Assembly: GCF_014197145.1 (NCBI RefSeq)
Contig: NZ_JACIEZ010000001.1
Coordinates: 682,001 to 746,000 of the forward strand
Reading direction: 5' to 3'
Length of the DNA: 64,000 bases
Source of the DNA: Gellertiella hungarica
Lineage (GTDB): Bacteria > Pseudomonadota > Alphaproteobacteria > Rhizobiales > Rhizobiaceae
Numbering within the stretch: the stretch's first letter is position 1; every line of letters starts with the position of its first letter. The position numbers and the translations under genes are program-made. Below are positions 27,301-36,541 of the stretch, piece by piece. Under the pieces are notes generated by a model. The model did no database searches, had not been told where the DNA came from, and was given only the letters and a program-made list of their open reading frames with translations.

Positions 27301-30300
27301 GCGGCCGCGGCAACGACATCTACGTCGTCGACGATGTGAACGATACGATCGTCGAGCTGGCGGGCGAGGGATACGATACCGTCTTCACGTCGGTGACCTT
27401 CAATGCCCCCAACACGATCGAACGCGTGATCCTACAGGGCACGGCCGATATCAACATCACGGCCGATGCCGGTGACAATACCCTGACCGGTAACGACGGG
27501 AACAACCGGCTGGATGGCGGCGCGGGCAACGATACCATGGCCGGCGGACGCGGCAACGACACCTATATGGTCGACAGCCTCCAGGACACGGTGACGGAGA
27601 ACCCCGGCGAAGGCGAAGATACCATCGAGTCCTGGCTGACCTACTCGCTGGCAAACCTGCCGGACATCGAGAATCTCACGCTTCTCGGGACCTCAGACAT
27701 CGATGCCACGGGAAACGGGAGCCGCAATGTCCTGACCGGCAATTCGGGTGCGAACCGGCTGGATGGCGGCGCCGGCGCCGATACCATGCGTGGCGGCCGC
27801 GGCAACGACATCTATATCGTTGACGACGGCAACGATGTTGTGGACGAAACAGGCGGCAACGGGACCGACGAAGTCCGCGCCAGCGTCTCCTACACGCTCG
27901 CCGCGGGCGTCGAGCACCTGACCCTCACCGGCACTGCCGATATCGACGGCACGGGCAACGCCGGCGACAACACGCTGACCGGCAATAGCGGCAACAACGT
28001 GCTGACCGGCATGGCGGGCAACGACCGCCTCATCGGCAATGGCGGCACGGATACGCTTGCCGGCGGCCTGGGCGACGACACCTACGTCATCGATGCGAAC
28101 GATGTGCTTCGGGAGGGCGTCGGGGAAGGCACCGATACCGTCGAGGCGGACTTCGGCTACACCTTGCTTGCCAACTTCGAGAACCTGACGCTGACGGGCA
28201 ACGGCAACATCGACGGCACCGGCAATGCGGCGAGCAACATCATCACCGGCAATGACGGCAACAACACCCTCGACGGCGGTGCCGGTGCAGACACGCTACG
28301 CGGTGGGCGCGGCAATGACATCTACATCGTCGACGATGCCGGGGATGTGGTCGACGAGACGAACGGAGACGGGGTGGACGAAGTCCGCTCTTCCGTCAAC
28401 CATACTCTGCTGGCCGGCTTCGAGAACCTGACGCTGACAGGCAATGGAAGCATATCCGGTACAGGCAATGCGGGCGACAACATCATCACCGGCAATGACG
28501 GCGACAACCGTCTGGACGGCGCTGGCGGTGCCGACACCCTGCGCGGCGGTCTGGGCAACGACACCTATGTGATCGACGCCACCGACACGATCCAGGAAAA
28601 CGCCAACGAGGGTACCGACACCGTCGAGGCCGGCTTTGCCTACACCCTTGGCGTCAATCTCGAGAACCTGACGCTGACAGGCAATGGCCACATCTCCGGC
28701 ACGGGCAATGCGGCCGACAACATCATCACCGGCAACGGTGGAAACAACCGGCTGGATGGCGGTGCCGGGGCAGACACCCTTCGTGGCGGACTGGGTGACG
28801 ACACCTATGTGGTCGATGCCGCCGATACGGTCGAGGAAAATGCCAACGAGGGCACCGACACCGTCGAGGCGGGCTTTACCTATACGCTGGGTGCCAATCT
28901 CGAGAACCTGACGCTGACGGGCAACGGCAACATATCAGGCACGGGCAACACCCTTGCGAACACCATCACCGGCAATGACGGCAACAACACCCTCGACGGC
29001 GGTGCCGGGGCGGACACGCTGAGAGGCGGACGCGGCAACGACATCTACGTCGTCGACGATGCCGGCGATGTGGTCGACGAAACCGGTGGTGACGGAAACG
29101 ACGAGGTCCGTTCGTCGCTCAGCTACACACTCGGTGCCGGCATCGAGAACCTGACGCTGACGGGCAATGGCAACATATCAGGCACGGGCAACACCCTCGC
29201 AAACATCATCGCCGGCAATGACGGCAACAACACTCTCGACGGCGGGGCCGGGGCGGACACGCTGCGCGGCGGACGCGGCAACGACATCTACGTCATCGAC
29301 GACGCCGGTGATGTGGTGGACGAAACCGGTGGCGACGGCGATGACGAGGTCCGCTCTGCCATAACCTATGTTCTCGGGGCCGGCATCGAGAGGCTTACCC
29401 TTCTGGGGGTAGACGACAAGGACGCCACCGGCAACACTCTTGCCAATACCATCACCGGCAATGACGGCAACAACACCCTCGACGGTGGTGCAGGTGCGGA
29501 CACGCTCCGTGGCGGTCGTGGCAACGACATCTACATCGTTGATAACGCGGGTGATGTCGTGGACGAGACCGGTGGCGACGGGGTGGATGAGGTCCGCTCT
29601 TCCGTCAGCTACACGCTAGGCGCCGGGCTCGAGAACCTGACGCTGACGGGCAACGGCAACATCGACGGAACTGGTAATACCCTCGCCAACACCATCACCG
29701 GCAATGACGGCGACAACCGTCTCAATGGCGGCGGGGGGGCGGATACGCTGAGAGGCGGACGCGGCGACGACACCTATGTGGTCGATGCCGCCGACACGAT
29801 CGACGAGACGGCTAACGAGGGCACCGACACCGTCGAGGCCGGCTTTACCTATACGCTGGGTGCCAATCTCGAGAACCTGACGCTGACAGGCAACGGCAAT
29901 ATCGACGGCACGGGCAACACCCTCGCCAATACCATCACCGGCAATGACGGCAACAACACTCTCGACGGCGGTGCAGGTGCGGATACCCTTCGTGGCGGGC
30001 GTGGCAACGACATCTACATTGTCGACGATGCGGGCGATGTGGTGGACGAGACCGGTGGCGATGGAAACGACGAAGTCCGCTCTTCCGTCAGCTACACGCT
30101 CGGCGCCGGCATCGAGAACCTGACCCTCACGGGCAACGGCAACATCTCCGGCACGGGCAATGCAGCCGACAACATCATCACCGGCAACGATGGCAACAAC
30201 ACGCTCGACGGTGGTGCAGGCGCCGACACGCTCCGCGGCGGGCGCGGCAATGACATCTACATCGTCGACGATGCCGGCGATGTGGTGGACGAAACCGGTG

Positions 30301-33300
30301 GTGACGGAAACGACGAAGTCCGTTCATCGATCAGCCACACGCTTGGCGCCGGGCTCGAGAACCTGACCCTCACGGGCAACGGAAACATATCAGGCACGGG
30401 TAACACTCTCGCAAACACCATCACCGGCAATGACGGCAACAACACCCTCGACGGTGGTGCGGGTGCGGACACGCTCCGGGGCGGGCGTGGCAACGACATC
30501 TACATCGTCGATGATGCAGGTGATGTGGTGGACGAGACCGGTGGCGACGGGAACGACGAAGTCCGTTCGTCGATCAGCTACACACTCGGTGCCGGCATCG
30601 AGAACCTGACGCTGACGGGCAACGGCAATGTCGACGGCACCGGCAATGCGGCGAGCAACATCATCGTCGGCAATGACGGCAACAACACCCTCGAAGGCGG
30701 GGCAGGCGCCGACACCCTTCGTGGAGGGCGTGGCAACGACATCTACATCGTCGACAATGCGGGCGACGTGGTGGACGAGACGAATGGAGACGGGGTGGAC
30801 GAAGTCCGCTCTTCCGTCAGCTACACGCTTGGCGCCGGCATCGAGAACCTGACGCTCACGGGCAACGGCAACATCTCCGGCACCGGCAACACCCTCGCAA
30901 ACACCATCACCGGCAATGACGGCAACAACACCCTCGACGGTGGGGCGGGGGCGGACACGCTCCGCGGCGGTCCAGGCAACGACATCTACATCGTCGACGA
31001 TGCCGGCGATGTGGTCGACGAAACCGGTGGTGACGGGAACGACGAAGTCCGTTCGTCAATCAGCTACACGCTCGGTGCCGGCATCGAGAACCTGACGCTG
31101 ACGGGCAATGGCAACATCGACGGGACCGGCAACACCCTCGCAAACACCATCACCGGCAATGACGGCAACAACACGCTCGACGGCGGGGCTGGTGCCGATA
31201 CGCTCCGCGGCGGGCGTGGCAATGACATCTACATCGTCGACGATGCTGGGGATGTGGTGGACGAGACCGGTGGCGACGGGAACGACGAAGTCCGTTCGTC
31301 GATCAGCTACACGCTCGGCGCCGGCATCGAGAACCTGACGCTGACGGGCAACGGCAACATATCAGGCACCGGTAACACCCTCGCAAACACCATCACCGGC
31401 AATGACGGCAACAACACCCTCGACGGCGGTGCAGGCGCCGATACCCTCCGGGGCGGGCGCGGCAATGACATCTACATCGTCGATGATGCCGGGGATGTGG
31501 TGGACGAAACCGGTGGCGATGGCGATGACGAGGTTCGCTCTGCCATAACCTATGTTCTCGGGGCCGACATCGAGAACCTGACGCTCACGGGCAACGGCAA
31601 CATCTCCGGTACGGGCAACACCCTCGTAAACACCATCACCGGCAATGACGGCAACAATACCCTCGACGGTGGTGCGGGTGCGGATACGCTGAGAGGCGGG
31701 CGCGGCAACGACATCTACATCGTTGATAACGCGGGTGATGTGGTGGACGAAACCGGTGGCGACGGCGATGACGAAGTCCGTTCGTCGATCAGCTACACGC
31801 TCGGCGCCGGCATCGAGAACCTGACGCTCACGGGCAACGGCAACATATCAGGCACGGGCAACACCCTCGTAAACACCATCACCGGCAATGACGCCAACAA
31901 CACCCTCGACGGCGGGGCGGGGGCGGACACGCTGCGCGGCGGGCGCGGCAACGATATCTACATCCTCGACGATGCCGGCGATGTGGTGGACGAAACGGGC
32001 GGCGATGGCGTGGATGAGGTCCGTTCCTCCATCAGCTACATCCTGCTGGCCGGGATCGAGAACCTGACGCTCACGGGCAACGGCAACATATCAGGCACGG
32101 GCAATGCAGCCGACAACATCATCACCGGCAATGACGGCAACAACACCCTCGACGGAGGCGCGGGGGCGGATACGCTGAGAGGCGGGCGCGGCAACGACAT
32201 CTACATCCTCGGCGCCGGCGATACGGTCGAGGAGAGCGCCAACGAGGGCACCGACACCGTCGAGGCAGGCTTCACCTTTACGCTGGGTGACAACGTCGAG
32301 AACCTGACGCTGACGGGCAACGGCAATATCGACGGCACCGGCAATGCGGCCAACAACATCATCACCGGTAACGGCGGCAACAACAGGCTGGAGGGCGGAG
32401 CAGGCGACGACACCCTGATCGGGGGGGCCGGAAACGACGTCTATGTCGTGGACAGCGCCGGAGACAGCGTCGTTGAAAATGCTCGTGAAGGCACCGATAC
32501 CGTCCTGGCCTCGGTGGGATTTTCTCTCGCAAGCCTTCCCGATGTCGAAAACCTGACGCTGACCGGTTCCGCCAACATCGACGCCACAGGCAATGGGCTG
32601 GACAACACCCTGATCGGCAATGACGGCAACAACCGCCTGGACGGCGGGGCCGGTGCCGATGTGATGAAGGGCGGCAAGGGCAACGATACCTATATCGTAG
32701 ACAATGCCGGCGACGTCGTGGACGAGACGGGTGGCAATGGGTCTGATGAGGTGCTTTCCTCGGTGAACTACACGCTGGGGACGGGCGTCGAGAATCTCAC
32801 CCTCACGGGCCATGGCGATATCGATGGCACTGGCAACGTACTGGACAACGTCATCACCGGGAACGACGGGAACAACACCCTTGACGGCGGAGGCGGTGCG
32901 GACCGTCTTGTGGGCGGCGACGGTGACGACGTCTATTATGTCGATGACATCAACGATGTGGTGGTGGAGGAAGATGACGGCGGCGAGGATACCGTCTACA
33001 CCACCGTTCCGTTCGATGCCGGCCCGAACATCGAGCACGTGATATACCTGAACGCCCAGAACCTCGATTTCACCGGGGGCGCCGGGCCTGACCGCCTGTT
33101 CGGAACGGACGGCGACAATCTCATCGACGGCGCGGGTGGCGACGATGTCATGATCGGCCGCAAGGGCAACGACACCTATGTGGTCGACAGTGCCGGCGAC
33201 CAGGTGGTCGAAAGGGCGGACGAGGGCACCGACACCATCGAGGCCCGGGTCAGCTTCACGCTGAGCGCCAATGTCGAAAATCTCAGGCTGATGGGTACCG

Positions 33301-36300
33301 GGGATCTCGATGGAACGGGCAACGAGCTCGCCAACATCATCACCGGCAATGACGGCAACAACACGCTCGACGGCGGGGCGGGTGCGGATACGCTCCGCGG
33401 AGGCAAAGGCAGCGACATCTACATCGTCGACGATGCCGGCGACGTTGTGGACGAGACCGGTGGCGACGGGGTGGACGAGGTCCGCTCTTCCGTAAGCTAC
33501 ACCCTCGGTGCCGGGCTGGAAAACCTGACGCTGACAGGTGCCGGCAACAACTCCGGCACGGGCAACGACCTTTCCAACATCATCATCGGCAATGACGGCA
33601 GCAATCTGCTCGACGGCGGGGCCGGTGCCGATACGCTCCGGGGTGGCCTGGGCGACGATATCTATATCGTCGACAACGAGGGCGATGTCGTCGACGAAAC
33701 CGGCGGCGACGGGGTGGACGAGGTGCGCTCCTCCCTCACATATCGCCTCCAGGCAGATATCGAGAAGCTGACCCTCCTCGGCAGCGGCAATATCGGCGGA
33801 ACGGGCAACGGGCTCGACAATGTCCTGACCGGCAACGAGGGCGACAATGTCCTTGATGGCGGTGCCGGTGCTGACCGCATGAAGGGCGGACGCGGCAACG
33901 ATACCTATTTCGTCGACGATGCCGGCGATACGGTCGACGAAAGCGACGGCAGCGGCGTGGACGAGGTTCGCTCGTCGGTTGGTTTCGTACTGGGTGCGGG
34001 GCTCGAGAATCTGGTACTTCTCGGCACGGTCCAGATCGACGGAACCGGCAACGATCTCGACAACCGCCTGACCGGAAACAGCGGTGACAACCACCTGATC
34101 GGGCTTGAAGGCAATGACACGCTTGATGGCGGCGGCGGGCGCGACGTTCTGGAAGGCGGCAACGGGGACGATACCTATGTGCTGCGCAGCGGTTCCGAAA
34201 CGATTGTCGAGGGCGCCGATGCAGGAAACGATACGATCAGCGCCGCCATCACCTGTTCGCTGCTGCCCTACGGCACCGTGGAGAACCTGACGCTGACCGG
34301 TTCGGCCGCCATCAACGGCACCGGAAACGCCCTTGCCAATGTCCTCATCGGCAACCGGGGCAACAACCGGCTCGACGGGGGAGCCGGTGCCGATCTTCTC
34401 AAGGGAGGCCTCGGAAACGACACCTATGTGGTCGACCGGCAGGACCGGATCGTCGAATTCGGCAACGAAGGCAGCGATACGGTCTTCGCCGATTTCAGCT
34501 ACGTTCTCGGCGCAAACCTGGAGAACCTGGTGCTCACGGGGCGTTTCAACCTCACGGGCACCGGCAACGAGCTGGACAACCGGCTTACCGGCAACAGCGG
34601 CAGGAACCTGCTGTCCGGCGGGCTCGGCAATGACTGGCTGGACGGACAGCTGGGCGCGGACCGGCTGATCGGCGGCCGCGGCAACGATACCTATGTCATC
34701 GACCGCAGCGACGTGATCGTGGAGAAGGCCGGCGAGGGAACGGATACGGTGATCGTCGGCACCAGCTACACGCTGTGGGGCAGTCTCGAGAACCTGATCC
34801 TCGCCGGCAGCTCCTCGATCAACGGCACCGGTACGGCCGACAACAACCGCATCACCGGAAACAACGGCGAGAACCGGCTGACGGGTCTTGCCGGCAACGA
34901 TACGCTGATCGGCAATGGAGGCAGGGATACCCTGATCGGCGGTCGAGGAAACGACGTCTACGTTATTGACGCAAGCGATGTTATTGTGGAAAACGCTAAT
35001 GAAGGAACGGATACTATAATATCCGGCCGATCCTACCGGTTGTTGGCCAATTTCGAAAACCTCACACTCTCCGGTACACAAAACCTCAGCGGCACAGGTA
35101 ACAGCGTGGCGAACATCATCAACGGCAATGCCGGCAACAATGTGCTCGATGGCGGAGCCGGGGCAGATGTCCTGCGCGGCGGCAGGGGCAACGACACCTA
35201 TATCATCGACAGCGTGCTTGACGTGATCGACGAACGCGGCGGCAATGGCGTCGACTGGGTTACGGCGACGGTTTCCGTCTCCCTGGACGGCCGGAGGGTG
35301 TTCGGCGATGTGGAGCATGTGCGATTGACCGGAAACGGAGACATCTCCGCGTCAGGCAACGCGCTGAACAACACGCTGATCGGCAATGGCGGCAAGAACG
35401 TGCTCTCGGGCGGTGAAGGCAACGACTGGCTTTCCGGCGGCGGCGGGGAGGACCGGCTCATCGGCGGGAAGGGCAACGACACCTACGTTGTGGATGCCCT
35501 GGACGGGGTTCGGGAAAAGGCCGGCGAGGGCCTGGATACGGTTATCGCGGACTTCAGCTACCGGCTGTTTTCCAATTTCGAGAACCTGGTGCTGGCCGGC
35601 AAGAAGGCAATCAACGGCACGGGCAACGAGCTGGCGAATGTTATCCGCGGCAATGATGCGGCCAATGTGCTCGACGGGCGAGGCGGCAAGGACACGCTGA
35701 TCGGCGGGCGGGGCAACGATACCTATTTCGCCGACGCACAGGATATCCTGATCGAAAAGGCCGGCGGCGGGGTGGATACCGTCATCGCCCGTTTCGATTG
35801 CCGCCTTGCAGACCAGATCGAGAATCTCGTGCTCCTGGATCGCGGGAGCTTCCGGGCAACGGGCAACAATCTGAACAACGTCATTACCGGCAATTCCGGC
35901 GGCAACCGCCTCGACGGTGCCGGCGGTAACGATACGATCATCGGGGGTCGCGGCAAGGACATCCTCATCGGCGGGCTCGGCAACGACGTGCTGACCGGTG
36001 GAATCGGCAAGGACACCTTCGTCTTCGACGCCCGGCCGAATGCCGTCAGCAACATCGACCGCATTCTGGACTTCAACGTTCAGGACGACACGATCCAGCT
36101 GGAGAACCGGATTTTCACCCGGCTCGGCGTCGAAGGGGCCCTGAGCAAGGCCTATTTCACCGCCAACTCCGCCGGTGTGGCAAGGGATTCCAACGATTAC
36201 CTGATCTACAATACCAAGACCGGAGCGTTGCTCTATGACGCCGATGGCAACGGCAGCGGGTCGGCCGTGCAATTTGCGTGGCTGAGCAAGGGGCTTTCCC

Positions 36301-36329
36301 TCACGCACGCCGATTTTTCCGTCATCTGA
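24312..36329 (+). CDS. Giant RTX (hemolysin-type calcium-binding) repeat protein, 4005 residues
   Basis: The frame is open for 12,015 nt. There is no Sec signal peptide. After a ~140-residue N-terminal part (with its own NLTLP/GVENL elements) come about 44 copies of an 80-81-residue unit. Each unit has glycine-rich calcium nonapeptides (of the form LDGGAGADTLRGGRGND), an IYIVDDAGDVVDE strand segment, and a parallel-beta segment ENLTLTGNGNISGTGN. The last ~110 residues (from DTFVFDARPN to DFSVI) form the non-repetitive cap and C-terminal type I secretion signal, closely like that of the RTX gene downstream. It should be exported by an HlyB/D/TolC-type machine and fold with calcium outside, as an adhesin or matrix protein. 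No type I secretion genes or enzymatic domain are present. Confidence 0.92.
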   Translation: MPATIYQNSDPNNPRVNQPSMTAVAETVTGSAADDIVDVQPDGLSANDTIDLLGGTSDTLRLIAAGTMNLTLPTSIAGVENLLGSGGDDIFILSQIQLNRFIRLDGAAGYDILQFSTAGTYNLGALGLQVLNIEEFRGSAGVDSITGTNAADRINGDAGNDTLTGGAGNDFLDGGANNDTMFGGVGNDIYVVDTTSDIANETGDTTGDDEVQSWITFSLANALRAIGDIERLTLLGTGNINGTGNAFANVITGNVGNNTLDGGAGADRMIGGLGDDTYVIDNAGDVIVENAGEGTDTIRVAMTFSLANFANVEKLVLTGTGAFDLVGNDLDNTLIGNSANNRLEGGLGNDTLTGGAGNDTMIGGAGDDVYDVTEAGDTIQEDANAGTDIVRPTFDYTLGANLDSLYLQGTGNINGTGNELGNGISGTAGSNILTGLGGSDTLNGRGGADIMIGGVGNDMYMVDDAGDQTNEVAGEGYDYVRSSISWTLARGNNIESIGLLDVAVGNNDIDATGNELDNAVSGNSGRNTLSGLEGNDTIDGGLGDDILLGGDGDDILRGGDGNDRLDGGNGIDTADGGLGDDTYVVTDNADTISDTGATGTDTVEAYLSFTLLNNPQISGVENITLGGNAHIDATGDANANVLTGNVGNNALDGGAGADRLVGGAGNDVYTVDNAGDVVVENPGEGDDEVRSSITWVLAAEIERLTLIAPTGNLNGTGNALDNTLTGNGGNNRLDGGAGNDRLVGGAGNDTYVVDSLLDVIVENPGQGTDTVETALGYSIALLADVENLTLTGAGNVDATGNSAVNLLIGNSGNNRLDGGAGADTMRGMQGNDVYVVDNALDVADETGGGGTDEVVASVSYTLGQNLENLTLAGAQAITGTGNTLDNIIAGNSANNTLTGLGGNDRLIGNGGTDTLAGGIGDDTYVIDANDILQEGIGEGTDTVEANFSYTLLANFENLTLTGVDNIDGTGNSAGNTITGNDGNNRLDGGAGADTLRGGRGNDIYVVDDVNDTIVELAGEGYDTVFTSVTFNAPNTIERVILQGTADINITADAGDNTLTGNDGNNRLDGGAGNDTMAGGRGNDTYMVDSLQDTVTENPGEGEDTIESWLTYSLANLPDIENLTLLGTSDIDATGNGSRNVLTGNSGANRLDGGAGADTMRGGRGNDIYIVDDGNDVVDETGGNGTDEVRASVSYTLAAGVEHLTLTGTADIDGTGNAGDNTLTGNSGNNVLTGMAGNDRLIGNGGTDTLAGGLGDDTYVIDANDVLREGVGEGTDTVEADFGYTLLANFENLTLTGNGNIDGTGNAASNIITGNDGNNTLDGGAGADTLRGGRGNDIYIVDDAGDVVDETNGDGVDEVRSSVNHTLLAGFENLTLTGNGSISGTGNAGDNIITGNDGDNRLDGAGGADTLRGGLGNDTYVIDATDTIQENANEGTDTVEAGFAYTLGVNLENLTLTGNGHISGTGNAADNIITGNGGNNRLDGGAGADTLRGGLGDDTYVVDAADTVEENANEGTDTVEAGFTYTLGANLENLTLTGNGNISGTGNTLANTITGNDGNNTLDGGAGADTLRGGRGNDIYVVDDAGDVVDETGGDGNDEVRSSLSYTLGAGIENLTLTGNGNISGTGNTLANIIAGNDGNNTLDGGAGADTLRGGRGNDIYVIDDAGDVVDETGGDGDDEVRSAITYVLGAGIERLTLLGVDDKDATGNTLANTITGNDGNNTLDGGAGADTLRGGRGNDIYIVDNAGDVVDETGGDGVDEVRSSVSYTLGAGLENLTLTGNGNIDGTGNTLANTITGNDGDNRLNGGGGADTLRGGRGDDTYVVDAADTIDETANEGTDTVEAGFTYTLGANLENLTLTGNGNIDGTGNTLANTITGNDGNNTLDGGAGADTLRGGRGNDIYIVDDAGDVVDETGGDGNDEVRSSVSYTLGAGIENLTLTGNGNISGTGNAADNIITGNDGNNTLDGGAGADTLRGGRGNDIYIVDDAGDVVDETGGDGNDEVRSSISHTLGAGLENLTLTGNGNISGTGNTLANTITGNDGNNTLDGGAGADTLRGGRGNDIYIVDDAGDVVDETGGDGNDEVRSSISYTLGAGIENLTLTGNGNVDGTGNAASNIIVGNDGNNTLEGGAGADTLRGGRGNDIYIVDNAGDVVDETNGDGVDEVRSSVSYTLGAGIENLTLTGNGNISGTGNTLANTITGNDGNNTLDGGAGADTLRGGPGNDIYIVDDAGDVVDETGGDGNDEVRSSISYTLGAGIENLTLTGNGNIDGTGNTLANTITGNDGNNTLDGGAGADTLRGGRGNDIYIVDDAGDVVDETGGDGNDEVRSSISYTLGAGIENLTLTGNGNISGTGNTLANTITGNDGNNTLDGGAGADTLRGGRGNDIYIVDDAGDVVDETGGDGDDEVRSAITYVLGADIENLTLTGNGNISGTGNTLVNTITGNDGNNTLDGGAGADTLRGGRGNDIYIVDNAGDVVDETGGDGDDEVRSSISYTLGAGIENLTLTGNGNISGTGNTLVNTITGNDANNTLDGGAGADTLRGGRGNDIYILDDAGDVVDETGGDGVDEVRSSISYILLAGIENLTLTGNGNISGTGNAADNIITGNDGNNTLDGGAGADTLRGGRGNDIYILGAGDTVEESANEGTDTVEAGFTFTLGDNVENLTLTGNGNIDGTGNAANNIITGNGGNNRLEGGAGDDTLIGGAGNDVYVVDSAGDSVVENAREGTDTVLASVGFSLASLPDVENLTLTGSANIDATGNGLDNTLIGNDGNNRLDGGAGADVMKGGKGNDTYIVDNAGDVVDETGGNGSDEVLSSVNYTLGTGVENLTLTGHGDIDGTGNVLDNVITGNDGNNTLDGGGGADRLVGGDGDDVYYVDDINDVVVEEDDGGEDTVYTTVPFDAGPNIEHVIYLNAQNLDFTGGAGPDRLFGTDGDNLIDGAGGDDVMIGRKGNDTYVVDSAGDQVVERADEGTDTIEARVSFTLSANVENLRLMGTGDLDGTGNELANIITGNDGNNTLDGGAGADTLRGGKGSDIYIVDDAGDVVDETGGDGVDEVRSSVSYTLGAGLENLTLTGAGNNSGTGNDLSNIIIGNDGSNLLDGGAGADTLRGGLGDDIYIVDNEGDVVDETGGDGVDEVRSSLTYRLQADIEKLTLLGSGNIGGTGNGLDNVLTGNEGDNVLDGGAGADRMKGGRGNDTYFVDDAGDTVDESDGSGVDEVRSSVGFVLGAGLENLVLLGTVQIDGTGNDLDNRLTGNSGDNHLIGLEGNDTLDGGGGRDVLEGGNGDDTYVLRSGSETIVEGADAGNDTISAAITCSLLPYGTVENLTLTGSAAINGTGNALANVLIGNRGNNRLDGGAGADLLKGGLGNDTYVVDRQDRIVEFGNEGSDTVFADFSYVLGANLENLVLTGRFNLTGTGNELDNRLTGNSGRNLLSGGLGNDWLDGQLGADRLIGGRGNDTYVIDRSDVIVEKAGEGTDTVIVGTSYTLWGSLENLILAGSSSINGTGTADNNRITGNNGENRLTGLAGNDTLIGNGGRDTLIGGRGNDVYVIDASDVIVENANEGTDTIISGRSYRLLANFENLTLSGTQNLSGTGNSVANIINGNAGNNVLDGGAGADVLRGGRGNDTYIIDSVLDVIDERGGNGVDWVTATVSVSLDGRRVFGDVEHVRLTGNGDISASGNALNNTLIGNGGKNVLSGGEGNDWLSGGGGEDRLIGGKGNDTYVVDALDGVREKAGEGLDTVIADFSYRLFSNFENLVLAGKKAINGTGNELANVIRGNDAANVLDGRGGKDTLIGGRGNDTYFADAQDILIEKAGGGVDTVIARFDCRLADQIENLVLLDRGSFRATGNNLNNVITGNSGGNRLDGAGGNDTIIGGRGKDILIGGLGNDVLTGGIGKDTFVFDARPNAVSNIDRILDFNVQDDTIQLENRIFTRLGVEGALSKAYFTANSAGVARDSNDYLIYNTKTGALLYDADGNGSGSAVQFAWLSKGLSLTHADFSVI
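28195..32370 (+). repeat. Near-identical 243/240-bp tandem repeat array inside the giant RTX gene
   Basis: The phrase ggcaatgacggcaacaac recurs at an exact 243-bp step (30424, 30667, 30910, 31153, 31396, 31639), interrupted by a few 240-bp units of a second type (TYVVDAADT...EGTDTVEAGFTYTLG; near 28.55, 28.8, 29.75 and 32.2 kb). About 18 units in this stretch are almost identical in DNA, whereas units on either side (24.8-28.2 and 32.4-36.0 kb) have drifted. This indicates recent duplication or gene conversion in the centre. Confidence 0.9.
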
Positions 36330-36394
36330 TCCGCCAGAATGCTCCTCCAGGGGCCGGTCGCCCATCTGCGGCCGGCCGCTTATCCATGTCCGAT

Positions 36395-36410
36395 ATTGGA
36401 CTAGTCCAAT
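36395..36410. promoter_or_regulatory. Perfect 16-bp palindrome upstream of the second RTX gene
   Basis: ATTGGACTAGTCCAAT is exactly self-complementary, centred 139 nt before the ATG of the next gene and 65 bp after the giant RTX stop. It contains ACTAGT, whose CTAG core is rare in such genomes. A plausible operator for a dimeric regulator; the factor is unknown. Confidence 0.55.
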
Positions 36411-36489
36411 GCCGCAAGGGCAGCCGGACTTGATGCGGGGCTTCTCAACTCTCTAAGTTCATCATTCCTAATATTATATATTCAGGCCG

Positions 36490-36527
36490 CGGGGCAGGTG
36501 ATGACCTGCCCCGAAAGGCTGCCTTTC
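36490..36527 (+). other. Two hairpins in the 5' leader of the second RTX gene
   Basis: A 10-bp perfect GC-rich stem with GATG loop (36490-36499/36504-36513) is followed directly by a smaller GAAAGG-CTG-CCTTTC hairpin (36513-36527). The Shine-Dalgarno GAGGTG comes right after. No T-tract follows, so it is more likely an RNA-stability or translation-control structure than a terminator. Confidence 0.5.
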
Positions 36528-36541
36528 ATTTGAGGTGAAAC

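Noticed and set aside
28195..32370. Regular 243-bp repeats as a CRISPR or satellite array
   Set aside because: Repeats are coding, in frame and lack spacers; they encode RTX units.
32091..35318. Minus-strand open frame of 1075 codons opposite the giant RTX gene
   Set aside because: It is the reverse-frame shadow of the repeat array; its own repeats mirror the RTX period and it has no family resemblance or ribosome site.
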